DNA of 64,000 nt from contig NC_062245.1 of assembly GCF_905475465.1 (NCBI RefSeq), positions 4,278,001 to 4,342,000 on the forward strand, read 5' to 3'. Under the pieces are notes generated by a model. It made no database searches, had not been told where the DNA came from, and worked only from the letters and a program-made list of their open reading frames with translations. The stretch is from Pieris napi. Taxonomy: Eukaryota > Arthropoda > Insecta > Lepidoptera > Pieridae. Positions 46,466 through 58,632 of this stretch are shown piece by piece. The position numbers and the translations under genes are program-made. Numbering within the stretch: position 1 is the stretch's first letter; every line of letters starts with the position of its first letter.

Positions 46466-46829
46466 TCTTAATATATATAAATTACGTGTCACGTTGTTTG
46501 TCCGCTATGGACTCCTAAACTACTGAACCGATTTCAATCAAATTTGCACACCGTGTGCGGTTTGATCTAACTTAAAAGATAGGATAGCTTACATCTCAAT
46601 ATTATTTTATTGCAAATTCTTTGTTAATTATTTGATAGTCACAATTCTAACAGATGGCGCTGTGTTGAAAGTACCCACGTTTCAAATAAGCTACAATTTA
46701 ATGGCATTACCACCAAAAAAGCATGGTGGTCCCCATGACTGGTGTTCTCCTACCGTTTCCCTTGAATAGTTTACTACTATGTAATATAACAAAAACCTTA
46801 GCCACAGTAACGCTTGGCCGGTCTGCTAG
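46466..46829 (+). mobile_element. Non-autonomous Helitron, 364 bp
   Basis: Begins A|TCTTAATATATATAAATTAC, ends GGCCGGTCTGCTAG|T, and matches 592-960 in reverse. It contains the internal 'agatggcgctgtgttgaaag' segment common to that family. Confidence 0.82.
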
Positions 46830-47103
46830 TAATATATATATTTCAGTGTCTGTATTGCCGCCCAGATACCATTTGTTCTATTTAAAAAATATTAGCTTAT
46901 ATTTTATACAAATCATATTGTTGTTATTGTTGTGCTATTCCTGGCAAAGATGGAAAATGGTATTCCTATTTGAGATCTTAGCCAGGAATAGAAAACACGG
47001 GGGCGATGGAGAATAAGTCGTACAACTTTAGAACATAATAAGATTGTTTCTTTAATTCGGGAAATAAGCTTAATTTGTTGTATTAGAAAAGGAAAAGATG
47101 GAA

Positions 47104-47141
47104 AGAAAAATATCATTATATATATATAATGATATTTTTCT
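47104..47141. repeat. 38-bp perfect palindrome
   Basis: AGAAAAATATCATTATATA followed by its own reverse complement with no loop. It may be a MITE relic or chance AT palindrome. Confidence 0.75.
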
Positions 47142-47607
47142 GACTATGATATCATAATATCATCTTATTCATAATAACGAAATCATCTAATTGCACCGTT
47201 TTAATGTCTCTTCTCATCACAGCGTAAATATAATTTGCCAGAAAGAGACGAAAGAATGGAGGTTGGTTTCAAACGGTTTATAACGCGGGGTTAATTCTAA
47301 GTTTATTTCATAAAATTTATATCAAATAATCTGTATCTCATTTCGCACAGGTTGGCTTTTGTTTCAATGAAGTCCCATATACTCTCAGTAGGTTTGGAGT
47401 AGACGCTTTTCTATTTGTATAGTTAATAAAGATAGGAGTAGTCCCTTTTTCTCTAAGGTAATACCATTATTGAGGGGAAGTAAGTTGAGTGGCGCTTGAT
47501 AAAATAATCTTAAAGAGATATTCCATAGCAGTAAGGCCTAGATTAGCTTAGCTTATCGCAAAAATTTATACAGGCGACCTAGTTCGCTAAGTGTTCATCC
47601 CTAAAAT

Positions 47608-47874
47608 CAAGGCCGGATTTAGATGTTTGGAGGCCTCGGGGTAACAAAGGAATGGGAATGGCCTGGCCCCAAATTATTTTCCAAATAAAATGAATTATTT
47701 TTTACGAGTTTTTCAATCAATAATTTATTGTGTTTAAAATAATATATCAAAAGAAAAGTTGTTTACTAGTGTTCACTAGTCGGAATTTAAAACATTTTTT
47801 TCTTAATTCTCTATTATAGGTGCCCCTCTTTTGTGGAGGCTGTAGACCAGGTTGCCCTCTTAAATCCGGCTTTG
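47608..47874. mobile_element. hAT-like MITE, 267 bp
   Basis: Ends CAAGGCCGGATTTA and (inverse) CAAAGCCGGATTTA. Flanking 8-mers are CCTAAAAT (47600-47607) and CCCAAAAT (47875-47882), seven of eight identical. An 8-bp duplication is the hAT signature. Non-coding. Confidence 0.65.
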
Positions 47875-47989
47875 CCCAAAATCCAACGCAGTATTTTCTC
47901 TATTGTGCACAAGTCTAGTTATATTTAGCCTCCTGGGTAAGATTCAGACTAAGCACGTACTTAGACTCCTGAATGTCAAAAAACCTTAC

Positions 47990-48122
47990 AACTTTCGGCG
48001 GAGAGCTTCTTAAGCTCTTGCCGACTGCCCTAAGGCGACAAGTAAAAGGTAGTATGCGTGAAACTAGTCATGCGGCGACTTACAGTAAATAATACCACAA
48101 AGACGAATAATAAATTATCCAT
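47990..48122 (-). other. Two candidate exons of a small secreted protein
   Basis: Minus strand. ATG 48122 opens MDNLLFVFVVLFT, a signal-peptide-like string ending exactly at a GTAAGT donor (48083). After a 54-base intron with a pyrimidine-rich acceptor (TTGTCGCCTTAG), the second exon (48029-47990) reads GSRQELKKLSAES and ends at GTAAGG. The 'ELKKLSAES' helix followed by a split T.. codon resembles the first helix and first Cys of insect odorant-binding proteins. I could not find the next exon; a hAT MITE lies 115 bases downstream. The intron is short and the exons tiny, so this may be chance or a broken gene. Confidence 0.28.
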
Positions 48123-48254
48123 AATCCAGGCCCCTCTGAATTTACAGAAAATATGCACTTCTCTTGCAAATGAAGCTGTGCAGAAAGCTAATAGATGTAC
48201 TTGGACCATTGGAATTCCTGAATAAATTTTTGTGTCTAGACAGTCGGTGAACAA

Positions 48255-49877
48255 GATCTTACAAGATCAATTAATTTAACACACGGTTAGTATAAGAAAT
48301 GCTATTAGTTCTAGCTTTCATCGAAAAGTTTAATTTGTTTATTCAGAGCGCAAATAGTATCTATATTGAACTTTTCCAAGAAAAACTTTTTATATATTTA
48401 TTATCATAGTCATTAGTATATACGGTATTTTTATATTTGATTTTTTAACTTCTGAGAATTATATTGAAGTAAACGGTCTCATATTCATAAATCTTTGATC
48501 TATTCTTATTCACGTTTATTTATTTGCAACATTCCACGAGAGTGAAGACGAGAAAATATTCTGAAAATATATGTTATTTACTCGTGCTATTTATAATATA
48601 ACCGGTTTTAATAGGTGCTTTTACAATAACGACCCTAAATTATTACTATGCACGAAGTCCCTTTGACCGAATCTCGATGTCTCTTGTTATTTTTTTTATA
48701 TGTCTAACATTATAAAGCAAAGAGTGCTTCGCTTACCTAGTACTGATTCGAATTGAATACTAGATAGGCCATTTATCGAAGTTTTATTAAATTGTTTATT
48801 ACCAACTATTTCTTTAATAAAATCCCAGAGGCTCTTTTATAAATTTAAGAAATGTATTAAAGAAAAGATTACACATCTAAAAGGCTTACTATAAAGTTAA
48901 TGATTATCTATTTGATAAAAGGGCCTGGGACTTGTGCTAGACAGGCTACTTCTAATTAATTTGCGATATTTGTTTTAAACACTTGTTTGCCACAGTCATT
49001 TTGTATGATGATTTTAAAAGAGTACCGAGAGTTTTTTACGCCGGTTTTTTCTTTTGGCCTACACCCTCTGTCTTCTTTGCCGATGAGTAAGGATGTCGAC
49101 CGATTCCAATTTAATGACGTTGAATAAGTGATACCTGTATCTTATATTCCATAATAAACATATTTTATTTATTTTTATTTCAACTATCTAAACAGGGATT
49201 ACCACCAATGCGATGGTCGTATATCTTAAGAATTATTAAAAAAAAACCTTAGAATAGTAATAGTTAATATGCTAAATATTGATAAATCGTTTTGGGTATT
49301 TGTTCTGCACTTATTAAAATGTCGATATTTTTGCACGCGCAACGTCTTTGTTAAGAGGACCTGGTTTCATATATTCTTGAGGTATACAAATACAATGAGG
49401 TCTTGCAGAACACTAAGATTACTAACAATAATTAGGATTACTAATAAGATATATGGTATATCTCGCTACGACATCACTTACTAGTATTCTATAAAATACG
49501 AGTTACTTCTAAATTTTCCACGCCGTTGCTTCAGACTAACAATGAAAATCTTCCTGTCAGTAACATTTTCTATGGCCTGGTTTATCTGAGACGGAAAATA
49601 GGTTATTTTCCTTGTCACCTACTTTTAAAGGCCACTTGTTTTATTTATTCATTGATATACAAAGTTCACCTCTTCATTATATTAAAACAATACTAGTATT
49701 ATTATTTTTTGTATGTTAAAATATATGAATGTAATTTTAAAACTTCTATAGTGCAATAAAATCAGGGACTAGATTTTCTAAATACAAACACATTCTTAAG
49801 ACTTTAAATTTTTAATTATGTGTGTATTAATTATATTCGAAAAAACCGCTATATTTGTTTCGTAATAAATTTCTTAA
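48255..49877. other. AT-rich intergenic DNA
   Basis: Nothing recognised. Confidence 0.5.
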
Positions 49878-50059
49878 TAGACAAGTAGGTGATCATCTTT
49901 TTGTGCTTGACACACACGGCGACTTTTTGGGTCTAAGGCATATTGGGTTCCTCGCGATATTTTCCTTTACATAGAAAGTCAAAATCATCAATCAATCAAA
50001 GTAGGATCAAACCTACGACCTCAGGGTTGGGAGGCGCATGCTAAAGCCAACACTGCTCT
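49878..50059 (-). mobile_element. tRNA-derived SINE, family 2
   Basis: Reverse copy: 'gacaagtaggtgatcatct' at the left, then 'tttttgggtctaaggca', box B inverse (GATCAAACC) and 'gccaacactgctc' at the right. Confidence 0.7.
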
Positions 50060-50175
50060 ACTATTACTGAAAGAGGTTAAAACCTGTTCAATAGACAACA
50101 GATGTATCGTCAGTGCCGGCCCCGTCTTGAGACACTCAAGAGAAAAGGCAGGCACGTACCATGTGTAATTGTAGT

Positions 50176-50388
50176 CTATGTATTGGTTGTGTACTGTGGT
50201 GTAGCGGTTCGATGTAAGAATACTGTATCTTCAAGCACTTTATTGGTTATGGTTGTGGTGTGAATGGCAGCCTGAATGGTGATGTCTATAGAGGCATGTA
50301 ATTGTTGAATGTTTTTAGTAATACTTTCAGCTACTAGTCCTGCAACGCCCATAACTATCGGTGTGACACTCGTTTGGGTATTCCACAA
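50176..50388 (-). pseudogene. LINE carboxy-terminal remnant
   Basis: The 70-codon minus frame has TSVTPIVMGVAGLVAESITK and later AAIHTTTITNKVL. The 'VTPIV.G..G' then 'QKA...T..I.RK.L' pattern is the far carboxy end of many animal reverse-transcriptase polyproteins. Nothing of the RT core remains. Confidence 0.5.
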
Positions 50389-51186
50389 ACGAGTGCTATT
50401 ACAATTAATTGTATGATACCATTAATTTTTGTTATTAATGTTTGGAGAATACAATTTTTAAAGAAGGTTTGTAAATCGAAAATTCAACAAAACCGGCAGT
50501 GGAATGCAGATGTTTGGAAAGCGTGAGTTTCTAGAAATCTATTAGCATGTTAATGATGTGTCTTGTTTGAGGTGTTCGACTCGGGTCATATGTACCTTTT
50601 TGTAAATAGGGCTTCAAAGCGTGAGCAATGCGAAATACAACGATTTTCATTTAAAAAAGATCCTAAATTTTAGCTATTTCAGTCTTATAACTTTATATGT
50701 TTGCAAATATCTTAACATAAAATGCGTTTAGCACATATTTTCAGATTTGTTACATATTTGTCTTAAAATATACGTATATAGAGATCAAAGCATAGCAAAT
50801 AAAAGTATATCCAAAAACAAACACAGACACAGTGCACGATCATAACAACTCTCAAATACATGCACATACACTCATTCACACACATATTCACTCATACTTT
50901 TAAAAAACTGTTTGAAACATGTACCTTGTTCCACGGAATAAATGTTTTCTAGTTACCCACAACACAGGGACTCCCGATACATGAACTGAACAGGGCTAGT
51001 GTGGGGACTAGCGATACATGAATTTTTTCACAACTCTTTTGTCATAAATAATGTTTTAATTTTTAATAAAGGAATAGATAAAATAGACTCATGCTCCATA
51101 CCGAGCTAGGGTCTTAGTATTCATAACCTTTAGTCTCAAACGCTTAGACTTTACGACTATAGAATCTTTTGTACTTCATCTTTACA

Positions 51187-51425
51187 ACGACTCATTGGTC
51201 TAGTGGTTAGTACCCCTGACTGCGAATCCATGGGTCCCGGGTTCGATCCCCGGCTGAGACGAACATCGATGTGATGAGCATTTGGTGTTGTGCTTAGGTC
51301 TTGGGTGTTAAAATATGTATTTATATGTCTATCTATCTATATTATGTATGTATATCCGTTGCCTAGTACCCATAACACAAGCTTCACATGCTTAGCATGG
51401 GACTAGGTCAATTGGTGTGAATTGT
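51187..51425 (+). mobile_element. tRNA-derived SINE, family 1
   Basis: Best-preserved copy: box A (TGGTCTAGTGG), box B (GGTTCGATCCCC), body and GTGTGAATTGTC end. TCTTTA occurs just outside both ends and may be part of a target duplication. Confidence 0.9.
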
Positions 51426-51478
51426 CTTTATATAAAAATATTGGTTGTTTGTAAAGTAGGTTTACGATCGAAATGTTT

Positions 51479-51806
51479 ACGTGATAACGTCTTATTGGTG
51501 ATATAAGTTTTTGGGAAGTAAGAAATTAATGAAGATAACAATTTTTTCAAATTTTAAATTACATCTATCGTTTTATTCACACTTTTGATGATAAATTTCG
51601 GGTGTAAAATGACAAGTTTACTTATTCGACTATGATATACATTTTTCTTCATACATTCACGGAATGACTGGCAGCGCTCGAGATGAGACGGGAGATCGGT
51701 CCGTCTCTCTCTCGTTATACCTGCGATCGCGCTCGTGAGGTTTTGGTGTGACACAAGTTTCTGAACATGTCACCCGACTAAAACGATTTTAAAGACGTTA
51801 TCACGT
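51479..51806. mobile_element. MITE with 14-bp perfect TIRs, 328 bp
   Basis: ACGTGATAACGTCT at 51479-51492 and its complement at 51793-51806. The interior is a mix of AT-rich and GC-rich sequence (around 'gcagcgctcgagatgagacg'). The 66-codon minus frame inside is probably not a gene. No second copy is in this window. Confidence 0.65.
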
Positions 51807-52374
51807 CAAAAAACAATCTCATATGTTTAGGCTAAATAACGTCACATACCTAATATTCCCACCTGTCGCTCGCAGCCTTAATTTCTAACCGAACCCAAGT
51901 TATAAATAGATCTAGATAATTACATCGCCTTATCAAATATCGCACTATCAAAATATATTAAGACACTTCGTGAGACAGAAAGAAACATCTTTGGCACGTT
52001 ACATTACTTCAATAGATTTAATTGCTAATTACACTGACAAATACAACGTTACATTTTGTGTTACATTGTGTGTTGTCATTCAACATGTGTGTAAATATTT
52101 CTTAAATGAAAAAAGAAAAAACGAAGAAATGATATACAAATAAAACATATTTGTACAATGTATTGCTTAAAGTTTGCTTTAGACTGAATCTTGTTTGACC
52201 AAAATTGGAATTTTTACATTAGACACATGTTTTCTTTTCGCTTTCGTATTACTGTAAACGATATGTACGTATGTTATTAGCTCGTATAAAACATAACCTA
52301 ATAAAATATATAATAATAATTGAAGATACTAATTGACGAGTCGGTAGTAAATAATAATTCTATATATTTTATAA
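51807..52374. other. AT-rich intergenic DNA
   Basis: Nothing recognised. Confidence 0.5.
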
Positions 52375-52510
52375 TAGGCGGCAAACGGGCCTGATGTTAA
52401 GTGATACCGCCGCCGATGGACATTTACATTGCCAGAAGGGTCGCAAGTGCGTTGCCTGACTTTCAAGAATTGGTACGCAATTTTCTTAAAGGAATACCAG
52501 TGTTACAATG
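52375..52510 (-). mobile_element. 3' fragment of the 17.5-kb LINE family
   Basis: Reverse match 'ggcggcaaacgggcctgatg' through 'aagaattggtacgc', with a small gap. Confidence 0.75.
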
Positions 52511-53062
52511 GCCCTTGAAAAGAAAAATCCACGACCTCATGGCGACGCCTTAGGGAATTTAAGACAAAGACCATATCATATCATTTATGGCCTGGTAATA
52601 TCATTTCGTAGAACGCTACCATAGATAATTTTGGCAACACATTTGACGTTTTGAGTCTACCTAACGTCAGTGCCTCACAATGAACTGTGAACTAATCATA
52701 TTAACATTACACATTATATGTTACGTGTTAGAGATTTTTAAAAGTCCACATAATATACTAAAAAGGTAACTTATACTTCGGTAACAATCCACGTAGCACA
52801 ATAGAAATTGTCGCTACCAACTTTTCGCATTACGAAAAGGGAAACAATTTAATTCCATTGAAATATATTTTCTAGTTGAGAATGATTTAAAGCAAGTTTT
52901 GTCGCTTTTCTTTTAAACTTTTCGGTACAGGGAACGGTTTTTGTCGGTTATAAATGGCATATTTTTTAGAAAGTTTTTCCGTTTTTACCTAGAAACCATC
53001 GACCTACGCATGCTGTCATAAGATTTCGGTACGTCATGATTGTACTTGTATATGTTTGTTTT

Positions 53063-53165
53063 ATATAATACCGCAAACGAGCCTGCGGGACGCCCAAAAA
53101 GGGCAGTCATCGCAGCCCATAGACCCCCATTTTTAGTGGGTGCGTTGCCGGCCTTTCAGGGAGGA
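53063..53165 (-). mobile_element. Divergent LINE 3'-end fragment
   Basis: 'ccgcaaacgagcctgcggga' then 'gcagcccatagac' and 'tgcgttgccggcctttcagg' resemble the same LINE 3' end but with a different middle ('cgcccaaaaagggcagtcat'), so probably a sister family. Confidence 0.55.
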
Positions 53166-53319
53166 GAACATTCGAATTTTGAATAGTTGGAGGTCGTTAT
53201 TATTTATTATTGTTTAGTATACAAATATTTCTATAAGAAAACCTATAAAATTTTAGTGTTTGTATTTGTTAGCAAAATTGAGAGAAATACACATTTTATG
53301 TTAACCAAGTTTTTTTTAT

Positions 53320-53440
53320 AGGATTAATAGATAGGAGCAAGCTGGCAGGAGGCTTACCTGATGTTAAGTGATACCGCCGCCCATGGACATTCTCAATGCC
53401 AGAGAGGCATTGAATGCCGGCCTTGAAGCAAGTGTTTATT
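53320..53440 (-). mobile_element. 3' fragment of the 17.5-kb LINE family
   Basis: Reverse match 'caggaggcttacctgatgtt' through 'gccggccttgaa', with a T-rich tail at the left. Confidence 0.75.
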
Positions 53441-53658
53441 TCATTTAGAAATTTAATCTTGCATTTAGTATTCACGGTAGCCATTCATAACAATAAATTG
53501 TTACTTTGTCGTGACGTCAGCAGAGAAAGTGGTTGAGACCAGTTAATTTGAAAATCGCCAACTTCGACTCATATGTGAAAGTAAAATTCTCTCGTAAAAT
53601 GTGTTTGGAAATATTTTATTTCCTAAGAAACTCCTTTCTCTCAATATATATATATATA

Positions 53659-54004
53659 TCTAATATATAAAATTCTCGTGTCACAATGTTCGTTCCCATA
53701 CTCCTCCGAAACGGCTCGACCGATTCTTATGATTTTTTTATGCATAGTAAGTCTGAGAATCGGACAACATCTATTTTTCATCCTCCTAAATGTTAAGGGT
53801 GGTCCCACCCCTAAATTTTATTTTTTTAGACCACTCTCTTTGTTTTTATTGTTTTTGATACAGTATATAAAAATACATAAAACCCTTAACCTCTCTACGA
53901 TCAACCCCTATTTGTTATAATAGTAGATGGTTATTTCTATTGAACGAAAAAATGGTTCCTAGAAATAATATACATGGCAAAACGACGTTAGCCGGGTCAG
54001 CTAG
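53659..54004 (+). mobile_element. Non-autonomous Helitron, 346 bp
   Basis: Begins A|TCTAATATATAAAATTCTCG and ends GTTAGCCGGGTCAGCTAG|T. The 'GTGTCACAATGTTCGT' and 'cgaccgattc' motifs near the 5' end are shared in style with the other Helitrons here. Confidence 0.8.
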
Positions 54005-54461
54005 TATATATATATATAGCACAGACTCATCAATGCGGTAAAAAATAACTTAAAATTATTTTAAGTATGACAAGCCTCTCTAAGGTACCTGGGCACTCTA
54101 GGCATTTTACCCAGGACGTGGCCTTATACGTGTGTGGGCAATTACCATTTTGCCGACCTATGTCTTTGACCTAACTGTGAAATTCTTGAAAACCCGCAAG
54201 GTCTACCAGAGGCCTAAAACATATTGCAAAATTAATTATATTTTTCGCTTCGTCGGGTATTACCGGCATTTTACAAAACTGTTTAGATACTAGGTCTTCA
54301 TGGTAAAGGTATATATTAAATCTGTAGAACGGCTTTTAACTAATTTTAATAATTTAATTAGTAATAAATTATAATTACGCTTCGATCAAGGTTCGAGAAG
54401 CCTCGCAAGCATCTCGTCACTTTGGCCCTAACATGTCATTAATTTAAATAAGGTAATGATT

Positions 54462-54590
54462 TTTTTTTATAGGACCGGGGGCAAACGGGCAGGAGGCTCT
54501 GCTGATGTTTAGTGATCATGCCTCACCTATTACACTACCACTGCCAGAATGCTCGCAAATGCGACCTTTTTAGAAGTGGTACACTCTGAT
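54462..54590 (-). mobile_element. 3' fragment of the 17.5-kb LINE family
   Basis: Reverse match starting at a T-run and 'ataggaccgggggcaaacgg'. On the element strand the frame ends GTC CTA TAA, with the A-run following at once. Confidence 0.75.
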
Positions 54591-54597
54591 AATAGTC

Positions 54598-54772
54598 AAA
54601 AAGTCAAAATCATTTATTCATATATTTAACACAATGTACACTTATGAACGTCAAAAAAAGGGATGTATATGAAATGCTTCTAATCTTACATTTACTTCCA
54701 GTTCTCAGATCAAGAGCGTAGAATGGAAGAGAAGAACTGGCAATAAACTCTACGACACTCTTTTTAATCGCC
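54598..54772 (-). mobile_element. 3'-end fragment of an unclassified LINE/SINE family
   Basis: Closest relative of 40207-40380; they share 'agaagaactggcaataaact' and 'ctctttttaatcgcct'. Confidence 0.6.
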
Positions 54773-55387
54773 TTGCATCCGCGTTATATATTTATATCTA
54801 TATTCTTAAGTATTCGCAAGATCAGTGGTAATATTACGTACACGCGTAGGTTATTGTCTATATGACTACAAAGAAATGTTTGACACAACATATTTTACCA
54901 TTACGTTTAATACTTTGTCAAAAAGCTTTACGCTCATTGACTTTGCTTCTTTCCTGAGTCATACATCGAGTTAAACGTATAACTATAAGAACATTTCGGA
55001 TATTATGGTATTTATTTTGTGAGATTTTTAAACCTGTTTTCATTTCAACGACAGTATTTATATGAAAGTATATAATTTCATATAATTTCGACAGAAACTT
55101 CGTTGTAATTGCAAATTATTTTACGTAAATCGCTGTACTGGTCATAACTGATTCGTCAACGCGGAGCCAAAACCACGAGTGTCAGAGACTTTGATGTTGG
55201 TGAATTTCATGGAGGAACAGATACATTGAAATATTTCCTCATCAATAGATAAATTCCTTCTTAAAAATGTGTGGAAACTTATTTCTAACCCAATTTTTTT
55301 ATTTTATGAAATGCAGGTGTCAATAGAAAGTACATTAGTATATATAATAATACAGTAGCAATGCGGTATTGTCGTTTAAAAAGTAAT

Positions 55388-55770
55388 AGGAATAAAAAAA
55401 GGGTGCGTGTACTTATGTACGCGCGTAAGAAGTTATACTTCTTTGGCATTATTAAAAATAGTTTTTGATTGCATGCAATTAATTAATAACAATTAAATAA
55501 TCAAAGACTGGAAAAGGAGTCTATAATAGTCAATAAAGTTCAGTTTACATTTGAAAAATTAAATAAATATTTATTATTATTCTCTCACATTAAGTGTAAC
55601 ATAAATTCTATTATTATTCGAATGTTGTTTTTAAATTATGTCCAATGCCGTAGCATCTTCCGTGGGCAACTTCATTCTGTTAATTTAGTGTCACGGTGTG
55701 TTGTTCACTCTCATCAATTTTTCATAACGCGTCTAAAGAAGTATAACTTCAAAAATATTTTTAAATAACT
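55388..55770. repeat. Dispersed repeat with inverted ends, second copy
   Basis: Left motif 'agaagttatacttctttggc' (about 55420-55445), right motif 'aaagaagtataacttcaaaa' (about 55735-55755), same layout as 6200-6650. Confidence 0.5.
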
Positions 55771-56472
55771 TATTGTATTAAGAACATAATTTGGGACAGT
55801 AACCTCGCGTACCTGTACCTCTTTAATAAATTTCCTGCTTCAAAGCTAAATGATTGGCTAAATCTCAGAACATATAAAAACGAAATAGTTTTATAGTATA
55901 GGTATGTATATATATATAGATTTCTAAACATTAACTAAAGTATCTACACTTATAAATTCAAATTATATGATAACTTAACATATAATTTGACTTTCACGTC
56001 ATAGTCCACTTATTTGGTGATGAACTTATGTTGACAGGCGCATCATTGTAACATTCATTTGTGAGGCGTTGTGACAACCTTATTTGATATAAGTTGGTTA
56101 ATCGGCGACATTTCCTTCGTAGAAAAGTACAGTTCTATATAAATTTTTCATAATTTTCAAATTTTTAATTACAAAAGTACCTAGCTGATTCCAAAGGGAT
56201 CTTAAATTAGGCTATGTTACTTCAAATGGATTTCAAACATTTTTACTTCTCAAACAACGCTCTTTTAGGGGTCTGATTGCCTTAATCGATTTTTTCGAAA
56301 ACTTGTTGGAGTTTAATTACAGAACTTTGATGTATTTACTTTGAAGTTGATATTGGTAACTAATTGTTAAGAAATCAAGAGTAGGATAAGTAATTGTGTC
56401 GGATAGATTTTGTTACATATAGAGCGTGATAGAAGAATTTATATATAGCTTTAATATGTGAATTTATTTTTT

Positions 56473-56742
56473 GGAGCAGTGTTGGTCTAGTGGCTTCAGA
56501 GTGCGACTCTCATCCCTGAGGTCGTAGGTTCGATCCCCTTCTTTGCACCAATGGACTTTCTTTCTATGTGCGCATTTAACATTCGCTCGAACGGTGAAAG
56601 AAAACAGCGTGAGGAAACCGGCTTGCCTTAGACCCAAAAAGTCAACAGCTTGCGCCAGGCACAGGAGGCTGATCACCTACTTGCCTATTAGATTACCAAA
56701 TGATCATGAAACACATACAGAAATCTGAGGCCTAAAACGGTT
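56473..56742 (+). mobile_element. tRNA-derived SINE, family 2, full length
   Basis: Head GGAGCAGTGTTGGTCTAGTG with box A, box B GGTTCGATCCCC, then a body with 'gaggaaaccggcttgcctta' and 'aggctgatcacctacttgcc', ending 'tgaggcctaaaacggttg'. Reference copy for the interrupted SINE at 9779-10156. Confidence 0.8.
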
Positions 56743-57009
56743 GTAGCGCCATTGATTTATTTTATGTGAATTCATTACTTTATTTACATAAGCCGCCATT
56801 TTAAAGGGTTCTCACCAAGCGTGGTCAGCGTGTCTAGACTGGTTCTAAAGATAACTAAAGGTATTTTTTTTTTTTTCAAAAATCTAAAACAACAAGAATG
56901 TTTCAAACTACGACATACCTACATTGTAAAATCAAATAATATTTTAAAAAATGTGCGCATAAATATATTAAATTAGGTAATTTGTAAAAAATTTAAGCAT
57001 AACTGATTA

Positions 57010-57160
57010 TCTATACTAATGTTATAAAGAGGAAAGATTTGATTTTTTGTTTGTTTGAAATGAATAGGCTCCGAAACTACTGGACCGATTACAAAAATTC
57101 TTTCACCGTAGGCAAGCTACACTATTCCCGAGTGACATAAGCTATGTTTCATTTTAGTTT
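57010..57160 (+). mobile_element. Helitron 5' fragment
   Basis: A|TCTATACTAATGTTATAAAG onward matches the first 150 bases of 16215-16812. No proper 3' hairpin or CTAG-T end follows. Confidence 0.65.
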
Positions 57161-57267
57161 TAGATAAAAACTCTTTTACATAACATTTGTTTGTTTACTC
57201 TATGTCCTTTAGAGCGATAGTCGTTTTGTGTTGTTGCACTCAGTAGTATACTAGATTTTGTAATTTT

Positions 57268-57625
57268 TTTAATGTAACAAAACGGGCAGGAGGCTCATCT
57301 GATGTTAAGAGATGCCGCCGCCCATACACTTACATTGCAAGAGGGCACGCAAGTTCGTTGTCGGCCTTTGAAGAATTGACACGCTTTTTTCTTACCGTAG
57401 CCGTAAGTCGAATTGGTTTTGAAATACATCGGTGGGCAGCTCCACATAGTGGTGCGCGGCAAATACTGTCTTAAAACGCTCAGCCTTGCGATTCTGTAAC
57501 TCACTTTTCGAACTGTTAAACAATAAACTACAAGCTCCCTCCTTATCAGAATGCCAAATCGTAAAATGACTGACGAACGACAGACGTCGGGGTGATACGG
57601 GTGGAATTTCATTTTATGCCTCAAT
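57268..57625 (-). mobile_element. 3' fragment of the 17.5-kb LINE family with a nested MITE
   Basis: Reverse match from 'aacgggcaggaggctcatct' to 'gatacgggtggaatttcatt'. Between 'aaacgctcag' and 'cgacagacgtcgg' sits a MITE related to 30510-30666. Confidence 0.78.
57482..57571. mobile_element. Rearranged MITE nested in a LINE fragment
   Basis: The left TIR is intact (CCTTGCGATTCTGTAACTCA). The middle portion 'cagaatgccaaatcgtaaaa' is inverted relative to 30510-30666, and the right TIR is missing. Confidence 0.6.
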
Positions 57626-57946
57626 GTCCGATGATGTAACTGCAGGAAAATGATGAAAAATAAACAAAAATTGTCTTTTTCAATCCCATGTATAACATAA
57701 ACGAAAATCTAATTCCTTAAGCATATTTTTTTCCAATTTATTTAATTTGTTCTCTAGTTAATTGCTTTTTACGTTGATTGCACAATTTTGATTCGCTTTC
57801 AATCTGTATTGAGATATAGTTAGATAAGTTAAACAGTTCTGAAAGTTAGAATTCAAACAATAGTGTAGTTAAACATAAAATCTATTCTTTAAAGTAATTC
57901 ATATGTGACTATAACAATGTTCTTGCTTTGTTTCATTTATATTTAA

Positions 57947-58496
57947 CTAGCTGACCTGGCTAACTTCGTTCCGCCCTACAACCTTATAATATCGTTGTTA
58001 CTTTAATTTAACTTATTTTAGGATTTCATTAATGTTAAGTATTACATTAATACAACTTTTTTGCAAATACAGAAATGTTTTATTGCTTGCCATTGCGAAA
58101 GAAGAATGGCAGTTTTACACATTAGGCATCTTCTCTCTAGCGTCAATATGGCGATACTGTATGTTAAGCACTTTCTGATATCCAACATCTTTTGATCAGG
58201 ATCAAAGCATGGTTATGCATCTCCTCATTCACCTCAAGATCGGAATTTCTTGAACTGACACGAATTCGACGTAAAATGATGCGTAGTTTTGTCAACAGAT
58301 GGCACCATATGGTTTTTGCATTCGTAAAATTAATTAATTTATTTAGTGTTATTCGATAACTTATCCGATATTTTATTGCTTATTCTGCTATTCGGGACGG
58401 AAACAAATCCAAGAAATCAAAAACCATGGCAATCGGTCCAGCCGTTCTCGAGTTATAAGTGTTGTAATAAACACGACTTTCTTTTATATATATAGA
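57947..58496 (-). mobile_element. Non-autonomous Helitron, 550 bp
   Basis: Minus strand begins A|TCTATATATATAAAAGAAAG and ends GTTAGCCAGGTCAGCTAG|T (57947). The 3' end closely matches the Helitron at 53659-54004; the interior differs. Confidence 0.78.
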
Positions 58497-58632
58497 TTTT
58501 TTAAGTTTCATTTATATGCCAGTTGTGTTCTCATTATTATATTCTATTACCAATTTGAAATTTCATTATCCGTACTTGTCACATTAGATAACTGACTGGC
58601 ATTTTGAAAATAGAATTAGGGTGTAAGTAGTT

